Below, in pieces: positions 51,060 through 62,640 of a stretch of 64,000 nt of DNA. The position numbers and the translations under genes were made by a program. This stretch comes from Inia geoffrensis (Eukaryota > Chordata > Mammalia > Artiodactyla > Iniidae), in NCBI GenBank assembly GCA_036417435.1, contig CM070903.1, positions 82,391,501 to 82,455,500 of the forward strand. Reading direction: 5' to 3'. Position 1 is the stretch's first letter, and each line of letters starts with the position of its first letter. The notes under the pieces were generated by a model. That model searched no databases and had not been told where the DNA came from. It was given only the letters and a program-made list of their open reading frames with translations.

Positions 51060-51205
51060 AGGAATAATAATAATACCTTATATTTATGGGATTTAAAATT
51101 TACCGTATTCACAGATATTTTGATTCTTATGATTACACTGGAGGGCAGTGCTACCTCCGTTCTGTAAGTGAGGAAATAGAGGATTAGACTAAGGGATTTG
51201 CCTTC
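51060..51205 (-). repeat. MIR SINE fragment
   Basis: Antisense MIR: AATAATAATAATACCTTATA, CTCCGTTCTGTAAGTGAGGA and AGACTAAGGGATTTGCC. Confidence 0.55.
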
Positions 51206-51624
51206 CTTTTCTGACTCCCAATGCCGCCCTCTTTTTTTCTTACTAAAACAGAAGAGAGAGGCATTGCTGGACCCGTGATCAGGCTCTGAGAGGATGGGGG
51301 CGCTGTTTGAGACACATATTCAGGGGTCTCTGCTGTCCTGATACGGTTTATCTCCCCTGCCCTCGTGGGGGGAGACGTCTTTCCCTAGCACCCTCCAGCT
51401 CCTCCCCCAGTGACCTAGGCAGACCTCTCCCTCCTGTTCTTGGCTCAAAAGCCCCTCTACTTTGGGACCACCTGCTCAGGCTCCACTTCACGCGGTCTTC
51501 AACTTCTGCAAATCAGACTTGACTGACAGGTCTGGTGTTCGGGGGGTCAGAGGGCTTCTGGAGCACGGGCTTCCCATCTTTACGGTGTGACAGAAACTCG
51601 TGTCCTTTTTCCTAAACCAGAGGA

Positions 51625-51830
51625 TAACTTGCTGACATGTACTGAGCACCTAATGCACACCAGGCACAGTGTCCCTATTGGTGGGTATAGCCCTTGCCCT
51701 TTTACATTTTGTAAGAAGGATCTGTAGCTTAGAAAGATACAGACCAGCCCAAGCTGGTGAGCGATAGAGCCGGGAATCACTAGAGTCGAGTTCCAGAGCC
51801 CACCTAGCTATGGACCCTGAGCCATGCAGC
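51625..51830 (-). repeat. MIR SINE
   Basis: Antisense MIR: TGTACTGAGCACCTAATGCA, CCAGGCACAGTGTCCCTATT and GATAGAGCCGGGAATCACTA. Confidence 0.7.
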
Positions 51831-51940
51831 CTCTGCACAGCCCTCCATCTCCACGCTGCCGAATGCAGCAGCATTGGGTGGGGAGGCGGGCCTTAAGATT
51901 TAGTGCGTGATGGCTCGCCTATACCCCACCTGTCCCCTTT

Positions 51941-52065
51941 GTCAGAAATGCAGATTCCAGCCCTGTGACAGTTCCTGGTTCATACTGATTCAGTTGGTCC
52001 GGGCAAGGTCTGGGAATTTGCATTTGTAACAAGCCCCTGAGATAATTCTGATGCAGACAGTCCCA
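51941..52065 (+). repeat. MER20-like fragment
   Basis: GTCAGAAATGCAGATTCCAG, CTGGGAATTTGCATTTGTAA and CAAGCCCCTGAGATAATTCT are typical of a truncated MER20-type hAT MITE. Confidence 0.65.
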
Positions 52066-52556
52066 ATCAAGTCCTCAGTGAGTGAAGACAACCCGTTAGA
52101 ACAGAGAAGGATGGTCAAAGGAAGCGGTTCTTCACAGGAGCAGAACCCAGATCTGAAGTAGATGACAGAGAGAAAAGATAGAAAGGAGGGGAAAGCAGCA
52201 CCTGTAAGCCATGGGCCACAAGTGAAAGCTGAGCCGCAAGACTGGGTGATCTGCCTGGGAGCTTCTAGATAGCAGGTTACACCCACGGCTGCCTCAGAGT
52301 CCTCAGCTGCAAGTCTTCTCTTTTCTTAACATGCCCAGCTCTGGCTGCCAGAAAAAACAGGATTCCTAAGGCCTCCCTGTCCAACTGTGCCAAGCGCCAT
52401 ATGCAAAAAATGACATTCACTTAGTATTGCTGACCAAATAGATGACCATGCCGAAAAGGAAGATACAACTTCCCCTCAACTAGCTAACCAAAGCCCTAAT
52501 CCCCAAAGCCAAAACTGAGCATGGTTTTAATTCATTCTTACAAATAAGACGGAAGT

Positions 52557-52600
52557 GGGTGGGGGGATGGGAGGGAGGGAGGGAGGAAAAGAAGGAAAGA
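52557..52600. repeat. G-rich low-complexity tract
   Basis: GGGTGGGGGGATGGGAGGGA followed by GGGAGGGAGG units then GAAAAG. At least four G3 runs occur on the + strand, so it can form a G-quadruplex in principle. Confidence 0.8.
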
Positions 52601-52635
52601 ATACAGACTAATTGTCCCCCAAGGAAATGCATAGA

Positions 52636-52756
52636 GGGACTTCCCTGGCGGTCCAGTGATTAAGACTCCACGCTTCCACTTCAGGGGGCTCAGGTTCTAT
52701 CCCTGGTCGGGGAACTAAGATCCCGCACGCTGCGTGGTTCGGCCAAAAAAAAAAAG
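52636..52756 (+). mobile_element. CHR-2-type SINE
   Basis: It starts GGGACTTCCCTGGCGGTCCA, has TTCTATCCCTGGTCGGGGAA as its B-box region, and ends GGCCAAAAAAAAAAA. Target-site duplication: GAAATGCATAG at 52624-52634 and at 52760-52770, identical, so the insertion is fairly recent. Confidence 0.92.
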
Positions 52757-54198
52757 GGGGAAATGCATAGGAACAGATTCTCCCTTTCTTTCAGCGGTCA
52801 AGATATTTATTTGCCCTGGGCTGACCTATAATAATCCAATCGGTTCATCTTTCAAATTATGAAGAACTTCACAAAATCTTTCTGGTTTTTTTCATATACC
52901 TTTAGCTTGTGCGTGTTTAATATTTTATTGCAAAGCAGTGAAGAACCAGGATTGTTTTTATCTCACTGGTGTACCCTTAGCCTTGTCTCAATAAAATGCT
53001 TGCAGGGTTTGTGTGCTCACTCTTTAAAAGCTGGAAAGGGAAATTCTTGAGAAAACAAGTAGCCAACATGTAACCCTAAGAGAATCTGGGGCTGACATTT
53101 GCAGAAGCTCTTGCTCCCTATTTGACTTCCCAAACTTTGTAAGAGGAGAAGTAGTATGTAAACCAACCCCCAGTTTTACTTCCTTAAGATGATTAGAGTC
53201 GGACTCCTTTGGCAAAGAGAGCTGCAGTCTTCGCCTCCTTTGGAGGACCTGGAATATCTTACTGATATCAAATGTCTGCTGCCCTGCACTTGTAAAGGTG
53301 GTGACAATGACCGCTGCCATGGTGTCCCTAGGTGGTAAAGAATTCACCCTGATGAGTTCACTCACTCCTCTTGGTGCCAATAGAACGCAGTTAATAGATG
53401 GAGGGATAAGCAAGGCAGACTCCTACCCTAATGAGAGAGCAACAAGGGCCTCACTGTCACCACAGTCCCATCACCCACAAGACACGCCAGCTCCCCACCA
53501 ATGAAGAGCTGAGACTGTTGGCCTTCTCAGCCCTGAGACCTGATAACACCCATTGGCAGGAGATTTTAAACACAGTCATTCAGGACGCTATTTCCTCTGA
53601 CTTCTCTGGCCTCCTCATCCCTGCTCTTTATTTTTGGATTTGCAGAAATGTCAGGATGGCCAGGTATCAGTGACAGGAAGTTTGGAACTGCAAAATAATT
53701 CCTGTGGTATGTGTAATTCTGAACACCTCAAAGGCTCTGCTTTCACTGAGCCTTGACGGGATGAGTAAACAGCTAATCCCTTGAGTCAATGAAATCTATT
53801 TCTGATGCTAGGGGAACCCAGGGGCCAAGGAGAGGCCACAGTCATTACACTAACCCACACATCATCTTCTACTTGACATTCTGTACTTATTAGACTTTAC
53901 CAGCTAAGTTTCCACAATGGTAGACCCATTAGGGAATTTGTCAGAAAGTCATTTCCCTGCAGCTTCTAAATTCCTTCAGCCTCAGGTTCTTGTCTGTCAC
54001 CTACGAGAGCCAGGAAGGTACTTGAACAATGGGCCGGGCCCCACTGAGAGGTGTCTTGGACAAGGGGTCTACACTTTTCTTCATTCCCCAATCTGCTGTT
54101 ATTTTTCAGAACAAGCCAAATTCCAAATAATGTGTCTTATTGTCTCCTTTCTGTTTTTTTTTTTTTTAATCTCCATAGATTGCCAAAGTGACTTAGAC

Positions 54199-54711
54199 CT
54201 ACATTGTCCAATATGGTAGCCATTAGCTACATGTGGCTATTGTGTACCTGACATGGGGTTACTCGAAGTTGAGAGATGCTATAAGTATAAAGTACACATC
54301 AAATTTCAAAAATGTAGTATGAAAGAATTTTAAATATCTCAATGATTTTTAGATTAACTACATGTTGTAGTGATAATATTTGTGAATTGAAATGTTTTAT
54401 TAAAACTAATTCCATCTGTTTCTTTTCACTTTTTTTTTTTTTTTTTTTTGTGGTACGCGGGCATCTCACTGTTGTGGCCTCTCGCGTTGCGGAGCACAGG
54501 CTCCGGATGCGCAGGCCCGGCGGCCATGGCTCACGGGCCCAGCCGCTCCACGGCATGTGGGATCCTCCCAGACGGGGGCACAAACCCGTGTCCCCTGCAT
54601 TGGCAGGCGGACTCCCAACCACTGCGCCACCAGGGAAGCCCTCTTTTCACTTTTCTAATGTGGCTACTAAAATTTTTAAAATTTATTTCTATTGGACGGG
54701 ACTGGCCTAGA
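54199..54711. mobile_element. old DNA transposon fossil interrupted by a SINE
   Basis: It opens ACATTGTCCAATATGGTAGC and closes TTCTATTGGACGGGACTGGC, with matching inverted GTCCAATA and TATTGGAC ends. The interior GCTACATGTGGCTATTGTGT belongs to a widespread mammalian non-autonomous DNA element, which I do not name. A whale-type SINE (54431-54641) splits it. Confidence 0.65.
54431..54641 (-). mobile_element. CHR-type SINE with whale-like body (antisense)
   Basis: A T19 tract (54431-54449) is followed by the element in reverse, from GTGGTACGCGGGCATCTCAC to GCGCCACCAGGGAAGCCC. The duplication TCTTTTCACT is at 54421-54430 and again at 54642-54651. It is closely similar to the copy at 24628-24839. 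Confidence 0.93.
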
Positions 54712-56254
54712 CATCCAAATAGCTCAGAGTCCAAATGACTACTGCTTATATTTGGAAGGGGCACAAGAATCTTTTGTCCAACGCTGCACTTGGGAATTTT
54801 GTAGTTCAGGAAAGAGTAGCCATGTGTCCATACTGCTTTTTATCTCCTTTTCACCCCACACCTCATAGAACGGACCCTGGAGAATGAGGCCATCAGAAAT
54901 GGGTGTGCAGTTCCCACCTCCACCCCCACCATCCGAACAGAAGTCTCATTTTGCTGGAATTATTACAAGAAAGGGTTGGAACCGTAGTAGCACTGGTTTC
55001 TAAAATTTAAATGAAGTCCCTACTGAATGTAAGTACAGCCAGCTCAGTGCCTGGCACAGAGAAGCCCAGAAGAGGAGGGAGGTGAATCTTGCCTCTCTTT
55101 TTAATCCCCAGGTAGAGAACCATGGTCAGAGTCTTTACCAGCATTGCCTTTTCAAAACTGAACAGCAAAGGACCTGCTCAACTCCCTCTGACCACATTGT
55201 GTATTTACCACGGGATTACATTGTCAAATTAGGAACCACATGCTTAACTAGTAATATTGTAAAGGCTGGTCTTTGTGAAAAGAAGCTTTGCAAAGCCTAG
55301 TTATGAAAAAGGAAAAAAAAAAAAAAACAAGGATAATTGGAACTACACAGAGGGCAGGGGCCTGTGCACATATCCCAGGGAATTAAAAGACCAGGAGCCA
55401 GTCATAACAGCGTTGGGGGCAGGGGATAGTGAAGCACAAATCGTGCCAGGCAACATGTGATTGCTTTTTTCTTTTCTTTCTTCTTTCTTTTTTCCTGACA
55501 GAAGAAAATTAGTGCTTCAAAAGAACACAAGTAGATGGAATGTTTTCTTGAATTCTAAAGAAGCATTTGACAGATGTCACATGAAGCTTATTCAGAGTGT
55601 TCACGAAACTTGCTCAGAGGAGGGAACTGGGGGCATGAAGTGCTCCTGCCTGGAGAAGCTGTGCAGGCTGGATAGGCCCAGAGGACAGAGGCTCCCCCCC
55701 AGGGTCTTGTACCTCTCCCACCGTTGTCCACAGGGGTGCCTAAACTTCAACTCTTGATGTACCGTAAACAAAAAACTAACAAAGAAATCAATAACTAGGG
55801 TTTCAATGTTAAATTCCCAATACATTGTTTCAGCAAAGAGTGTTTGCCAACCATAAAATAAGCCCATATCCTTGGCTTGCCCTGTCCTCCTTTCAACAGG
55901 GGCTGCTAGCTGGGTTAACTTCTCTGCCAAGTGCAAATATTACAAAAGCTCCTCTTTGCCCCCAACTTGCTTCTGGATTTTCTGTCCCCACCCTTAGCCT
56001 GTATTTTACTCCCCACACACAGCACATGCTCAAAATAAGCTTCTGCACTGAGCTACACCTCCTGATGTTAAAAAAAATTATTTTTTCAGAAATTTTCTTT
56101 TGTCGAATTTCCATATCAAGAAAAAGAATTAATATGCACTAGCTGCAAATTCACTGTGTGGAATTTGAGTTTTCTTTTAGCTACACAGTCCAGTAAATGA
56201 GTTTCTGTATCTTTTTTTCCCTGCACAAATCTGAATCAGCTCCCTTGTTTGTCG

Positions 56255-56397
56255 CCACTCCCCCACTCCCCTCCCCTCTCCCCCACACCCTCCCCCACAC
56301 CTTCCCATCCCCTCCCACCCTCCCCCACCCCACCCCCACCATTCCTAGCTCAATTAGCCTGTTTATTTCTAAAGCCCACCACCTGCCCCCCCCCCAC
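56255..56397. repeat. C-rich low-complexity tract
   Basis: About 140 bp of CCCC runs separated by A or T (CTCCCCTCCCCTCTCCCCCA and similar), ending in ten C residues at 56387-56396. The complementary strand has many G3-G5 runs. Confidence 0.9.
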
Positions 56398-57362
56398 AGA
56401 TGTGCTGGGGGGAGGCCTGAGCTGCGAAGGCAGGGCCTAGCACATTGTTTTGCTGGAAAAGGAGACCATTAACAAGGGCAGAGGGCCAAATTTGAGGAAG
56501 AAAGATGAGTTCAGTTTTAGGACTGAAATTCAGGTTTGGTTCTAGAGCGATACACTGTGGAGACATCGGCAGCTACATGCTAGTTACAACTATGAGAACT
56601 CAAGATGGCCTGTGGCATGGAGTGTAGGCTGCAGAAGGGGCTCAGGGCTGTGAAGTTCTGCTCCGAGCATGGAGAGGCCGGAAGCATGGTGACATGAGAA
56701 CTGTCCTAACTGTGAGTTCTGAGGAGCAGGTGGCCAAAGTGCAGCAAAGGAATGTGCTAATAGGAGGACAGCAAAGTGTCCATAGAATGTGATAATGAGA
56801 CTTTTACTGACCTTGGGGAGGGTTGTTTCCATGGAGTGATCAAGAGGCAGAAGCCAGAAGTTTAAATATATTTTTAATTATCTGCTAAGCCTGTTATCCA
56901 ATGCTACCAATTCTGTCTACTGATATGGATGATTATGAGTTAATATATAACAGCATCTAGCAACATCAGTTTTCTGGTTTAGAGAGTTATGTAAGATGTT
57001 ATCTGGGGGGAGCTGGGTGAAAGGGACACAGGGACTCTCGGTACTATTTTTGCAGCTTCTTATGAATATTCCAGAATACAAAGTGTTTTTTTTAAAGAGT
57101 GAATAGGGTGAGGCATTTCCAAACACTCACACTCAGCCCCACGTGGGCTTCTGCGTTCTCACTGCTCACAGACCCAGACACGCTCCCTGCCCCCAAAGGG
57201 CAGCCACGTCCCCTTTCGCTCTCCCTGAACTCGGGCAGGTAGAATGTGAACATTGCAGACTATAACAGGATGGGGGGCACTGGCCCCTAACTTTGGACCT
57301 GGTGTCCAGCCTCTGTGGGGGCCTCCCTGGTCTCCCCTGTGAGATCCGGGGGATTTCGGTGA

Positions 57363-57515
<153 letters not shown>

Positions 57516-57539
57516 TAAGAGGTCCCAGCGGGTGTAGCC

Positions 57540-58090
57540 GGGGCTGCACTGCCCACCTGCCCTGCCCGCGCGGCCGCCGGTCCCAGGCCTCCACCTGTTC
57601 TCAACGAAATGTTCTCGGCCCGGCTGCCCAGCTCTTTTCCTGCCACGTTGCCGGAAGGAGGGCTTCCATTTCCAAGAAGAAAGCAATGTCAGAAACCTGT
57701 CGCAGTCTGGTGGCCTTTCCCCTCGCAGAGGGTGGTGTGCAGAGGGGGGGCCTGGGGCCAGGAGGGAGGGCGTGGTGCGCCCGCCTTGGGGAGTGGAGGG
57801 TCTGCGCTTGACTAACTGGATCCCCCTCTTGGGGCGCGCCGCTTTCTCAAAACCAACTGCTCCCGCCCCAGTCCCTTGACGACTCGGGTGAGGGGCTGGC
57901 AGGGGTCAGAGGCCTCAGCTTCCCCCCGTTGCAAAGAGAAGGGGGGGTGGCGGCTCGCGTCCCGCGCCGAGAGGGCCGAGAGGGCGGTGCCTCCGCCTCC
58001 GCCTTCCCTGCCGGCAGAGGGCAGCAGAGGGAGGCCCTGCAGAGGCGGGGAGCCCACCCGAGCCCAGCCTCAGCCCGCGCACCTGGGAAG
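57540..58090. promoter_or_regulatory. CpG-rich patch (possible intragenic CpG island)
   Basis: GC-rich sequence with frequent CpG (GCCCGCGCGGCCGCCGG, GGGGCGCGCCGC, GTCCCGCGCCGAGAGGGCCG), against a CpG-poor intron on either side. It contains a NotI-like GCGGCCGC and an AscI-like GGCGCGCC motif, often seen in CpG islands. No TATA box or known exon is visible. Open frames at 57876-58232 and 57929-58171 are a side effect of high GC. Its role is unknown; a promoter or methylated intragenic island are both possible. Confidence 0.6.
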
Positions 58091-58894
58091 GCAGGCTGTG
58101 GGGTCCAAAAACCAAGCAGAAAAGAAAACCAGATTATTTGTCAAACCATTCTGCCGGCGGGTAGCATATAGCCACCCTGGGATTGCTCAGTTACATTTCT
58201 CCCTTCCTCCTTGTCCTCTTCTCGGTGGTTAATTTGCATTCTTTCTCTTTCCTTTTTGTTGGACCTTATCTAAGTGACCACTTGATCCCACCCCACCCTC
58301 AGGCAGGTGGGGAGGAGAGGGGGTATTAATTTGGGCTCAGTTTGAGTCTAAGAGACTTGACCCTATTTAGCCCACCAAGCAACAGTCCAGTGTTACCCGC
58401 ACACGTTCATTTAAAGCCAGGCACTCCCACAGACCTCCATCATTTTCATCCCTCCTCCTTTCCCCGGACCCCATGGCTGGGAGGTTAACCAAGAATCAGA
58501 AAGTCTTTTTCGGGATCAGAAACTGAACATAATGAAGCTACTTTGAGTTCAGGAAAAGTGATCTGTGGAGTCTAATAGCTGAGCTAACCTTATTCGAATG
58601 TACTTTCTCTCACACACACCAAGTCAGCTCACAGAACACTATTAACATGTATATTTTCAGCCCCTACTCCTATTATAGTCACAAACGTACAGATCAACTG
58701 ATGCTCTTCTCACAGTCTTTTTCACTCTAATATATACACCAAAAAAAAAATCACTTAAAAAAATACTTCTCTTCCATCCATTCCAGACTTTTAAGGTCCT
58801 CTTTTTACACAGATACCATTATGCATACTCATGCACACATGCTTGATAAGATGCCACATGTTTGTGAAATCCGTGGGGGGTTCTGTTGATTCAT

Positions 58895-59125
58895 TCAATG
58901 AATGTATCTTTTGAAAACAGTACCAGGCACTGTTGTATGGGTGTTTTGGATAGACATGTGTAGGGGGCTAACAGTCCAGGTGTGGAGACAGACTGGAAAG
59001 CAGCATTGCAGAGTGATCTGCGTTAAACGAGATGAATCAAGGTGACATAAAGCAATGGCATGGAATTTGATGTGGAGGGTCTTCCAACTAGAGAGAGGCC
59101 TTGAACCAGAAAACAAGTAACTACT
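58895..59125 (-). repeat. L2 LINE fragment
   Basis: Antisense L2: TTCATTCAATGAATGTATCT, CAGTACCAGGCACTGTTGTA, GGGCTAACAGTCCAGGTGTG and AAGCAATGGCATGGAATTTG. Confidence 0.65.
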
Positions 59126-60224
59126 TTCCAGGTTGACAGAAAGAGAAGGTCAACCCAGCGAGAAGGAACCAAATGTACCAAAAGATCCAAAGGAGTGATG
59201 GAAAACAGCCTGCTTGGGCAAGAGCAAGCTATTCAGTGTGGTCTGTTGTGTGGTCTCCTTTAGTGGAAAGAAGGAAAACCTCCGCAGTTTGTAGACAGCA
59301 AGGAAGCAGAAGGAGGGAAGAATTTCTCCATACTGCAAAAATCAATAGACAGGTCAACATATGACATAAATAGAGCAATCATCAATTATCCACATGATTG
59401 AGTACAGTTAGAAAGATACCTCTGTCAGAAAAAAAGTTGTAACTGTTCATTTCAACCCAAAGTATGAACAGTTTCACTGTGATCTGAATGACTGCTTTTC
59501 CTCCCCACTTCCCAGTTTCCATCAACAAGACTACTCTTTGCAGTTAGGTGTGTATCTTACTCTTCACCTGGTTGAGGTCAAGGTCATGTGGTCACCTAAG
59601 GATGCCAGACACAGGGATTTGCATGTAGATCCATGTGCCTACTAACAAGTGAAGACATAGTGGCGTAGAGGTAGGCCCTGTTTCACAAGGTCCCAGAACA
59701 CTTCCTATTAAGAACTTTGAGTCCATGCTGCTTCTACCCTGCCTGCTTGCTCATGTTGAAAATACCCAGGAATGCACCGTTTGTCCACTGAGAGGCAGGC
59801 GAGCAGCCATGTTTTTCCAGGATTCCTTATTTAGCTTTGGAGATGGTTTTAAATAGGCAGGTGGTTGTTGCCATGGTTACCCCATTACACCAGCAGCTAA
59901 ATTTAGGAAGGGCCACAAGGGATAGGAAGAAAGCTTGATACGGGGATTTGGAAATGTAAATGATATTATCAAACAAGGCTTCAGTTTTACTCAGCTAAAC
60001 TTAGGTTTTCCAAAGAGTAGTCACTGCTTGGCTGGATGCCCTTACTGTTAATTGTTAATGCCTGGGACTGGGCCCTCAGGGATAACCCTGAGGTTAAAAC
60101 TAGGGAGTTGTAACTGTTTTGTTTTGCTTTGTTTTGAACAAGCGAACGTGACTAGTCAGGGCTAGAATTTATCAGGAAACTTGAATCTTTTGCGTTGCTT
60201 ATTCGGTTTTCTGGGCTATTCTAA

Positions 60225-60370
60225 CAAGAATTCTTAACCTAGGTACAAGGGCTGCAGGAGGTCTGAAGACACCTTGGAATTGTATGTAAGATATTGAGTA
60301 CATTTTTCTGGAGAGAATGTCCATAACTATCAGAAGGTTCTTGAAGGGACCCATGACTGCTCAAACTGTT
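60225..60370. repeat. hAT-like MITE fragment
   Basis: ATTCTTAACCTAGGTACAAG near the left, TACATTTTTCTGGAGAGAAT and AAGGTTCTTGAAGGGACCCA recall an old hAT-type element with AACCT-type ends. No clear terminal repeat is visible on the right. Confidence 0.45.
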
Positions 60371-60749
60371 AAAAGTAACAGTTCTGAGCCCTCTTTGAGT
60401 CCTAAGAGGCATCAAATTATGACTCAACTGTTGGGGTTTCAGGAAATTCTTCCCCCAGTGGCCTCTCGACATAGGTTGTTTGTTGGCAAGGAAGGTGGTT
60501 GGTTGCACACAACTGGTGTTCCCTGTGGAATCGTTTTGTTCATGGAGTAAGAACCAGGCCCAAGGATGCTGGATGATGAGCCAGGTGTGATGTCAAGTAT
60601 TAGAAGACCTTTAATGGCAGGGATAGGGCTATATTGAGTTCCTTCTGCTTCCTAATCATTAACAGGCTAATTACTAATTGCTAACTTAGGAATGTTATGA
60701 AATTTATCATCACATTGTTGGCATAAACAAAAGAGAGATTTAATTCACC

Positions 60750-60850
60750 TGAGATTATATAATGTGTTAGAAGGTATTCTAGGACACAAGGGTAATTAAG
60801 ACATGGTTCCTGCCTTCAAGGAATTCATAGTCTAGCAAAGAAAAAATAAG
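60750..60850 (-). repeat. L2 3'-tail fragment
   Basis: Antisense L2 tail: AGACATGGTTCCTGCCTTCA and AGGAATTCATAGTCTAGCAA. Confidence 0.65.
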
Positions 60851-61029
60851 CCTCAAATATTTTTTACAAAATGATTTTCACATACAAAGAGGCTACATGT
60901 TGTAGGTCATAGAGTATACAGGAAGCTGTATAGTATAAGACACTTACTAATGGTCGTATCCTAACATCGCTTGTAAATGAATTGTTTAGAGTGCAGAAAT
61001 TGTGTTGTAAGGGAACCAAACTAAGAACT

Positions 61030-61265
61030 GTTATTTTTTGAGCTCCTACTACATGCCAGGTGATAAACTAGTTATTTTAAATACATTAGAATATTTGAAT
61101 CCCCAAACTGCCCTACAAAGTAAATGCTAACATTCCCACTTTACAGATAGTGGAACCGAGGCTGGGAGAAGCCAAGTCACCTGGCCAAGGTCATACATAT
61201 TTTTAAGCAGTGGGGCTGATCTGATTTAAGCTAGCTTCTAATTCTAGAGTTCAAACTCTGTTTTC
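61030..61265 (-). repeat. MIR SINE
   Basis: Nearly full antisense MIR: TGAGCTCCTACTACATGCCA, TCCCACTTTACAGATAGTGG and CACCTGGCCAAGGTCATACA. Confidence 0.8.
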
Positions 61266-61294
61266 TGCACTTGCTGTCTTCCATGGGTTGCATC

Positions 61295-61440
61295 AAGCAA
61301 ACACCAATTGTATATCAAACATTCTGGTGGGTACTTTATACAGGATCCCACCCAGTGCTTGCAATGACATACAAGGGTCAATGCTACTGTCCCCATTTGA
61401 GAGATGAAGAAATTGAGGCTGAGGAAGGTGGAGCCATTAT
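61295..61440 (-). repeat. MIR SINE fragment
   Basis: Antisense MIR core: GGTGGGTACTTTATACAGGA, GTCCCCATTTGAGAGATGAA and GAAATTGAGGCTGAGGAAGG. Confidence 0.65.
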
Positions 61441-62429
61441 CAGTTGGATCCACCTTTATGGGTGGTCTCTATGTGGAACTGCCTGCTGAGTTCCAGAGAG
61501 GGACCGCAGCTATCCCACCACTCTTACCTTGTGCGGAGGGACTCTTCTCCCTATCTCAGTGTCCACAGCAAGGAGCACGACTGACTACATGACTTGTGTG
61601 GCCCAGTGCAAAGTGAAGTGTGGGGCACCTTGCTCAAAAATCATTAAGAATTTCAAGTCAGTGACAGCAGAGCATTAAACCAACCACAGGGCCCTTCTCA
61701 GTGTGGGTTCCCATACAGCTATACAGATCTCACAGCTATGAACTGGTCTGAGCAAGGAGAGAGGAGATCAAAACATGAAGACACATTTGCCAGGGCTCAC
61801 AGAGTGGGAAGTTGGCAATAAAGGTAAAAGATTGGAGGAAAGAGGGTTTCAGTTAGAGGAGGAAGGGGATGGATTATCAGTCCCTCAAACAGGCGGTAGT
61901 CAGAATTAGTAGAGGAGCCAGCAGTGTCTTCCAGGTGTCCAAGAACCAGTCCCCCACAAAGTTTTTGGACTCACTCTCTGTGAAGCGTTTTGTATGTACG
62001 GGACAGATACATATAAGCTACCTAATTCCAACGTCACTGTCAGTGAGTATCCAGAAAGAGAAGTCTAACTGTGGAATTTTTTCACTGTTGCTCAGAAACT
62101 CAGAGCACTTGAGGAATGTGGTATTCCAAACCTGCTGAGTGCCATCCACTTGAATATGTCCCTCAGCAGTTTAGGCTGAAGCAAGATATTTCCTGTTAGG
62201 TCCTTGAAAGGGACCGAAGACAGAGCTTCATTCCTACTGGAAGCTGACCACCTTTCCCAAAAGCCCTTGAGTAATGAGCGGGCTGTGGAGTGTTCACTTT
62301 CTTGGAGCCAGGCCCGTGGAGTAGCTGATGAGGGGTTCCCTAGAAGCCCTAATGAAGCCTGAGTCCTGAAGAGGCTAGCAGTACATCTTGCAAATAACTA
62401 AGCCCTTAATAGCTATTTATAGAATGAGG

Positions 62430-62640
62430 CAGCAGGGTATAGTCTAAGTTGGCATCAGAACTTGGCCCTGCCACTTACTAGCTATGTGACCTTGGGCAAG
62501 TTACTTAATCTCTTTAATCCTTTGCTTCCTCCCCTGAATCTTACACGGTTGCTATAAGTATTTAATGAGATAATGTGTAAGTGCATGGCACATAGTAGGT
62601 TCTTAGTAGATATTTGTTGTTGCATATTATTGAATGACAA
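62430..62640 (+). repeat. MIR SINE
   Basis: Well-kept sense MIR: GCCACTTACTAGCTATGTGA, CCTTGGGCAAGTTACTTAAT, GTTGCTATAAGTATTTAATG and GCATGGCACATAGTAGGTTC. Confidence 0.88.

Noticed and set aside
53024..53413. 129-codon reverse frame
   Set aside because: No known domain, no flanking splice or promoter evidence, and no repeat match that I recognise; most likely chance.
57876..58232. 118-codon frame in the CpG-rich patch
   Set aside because: High GC lowers stop-codon frequency, and several overlapping frames exist on both strands. No coding evidence.
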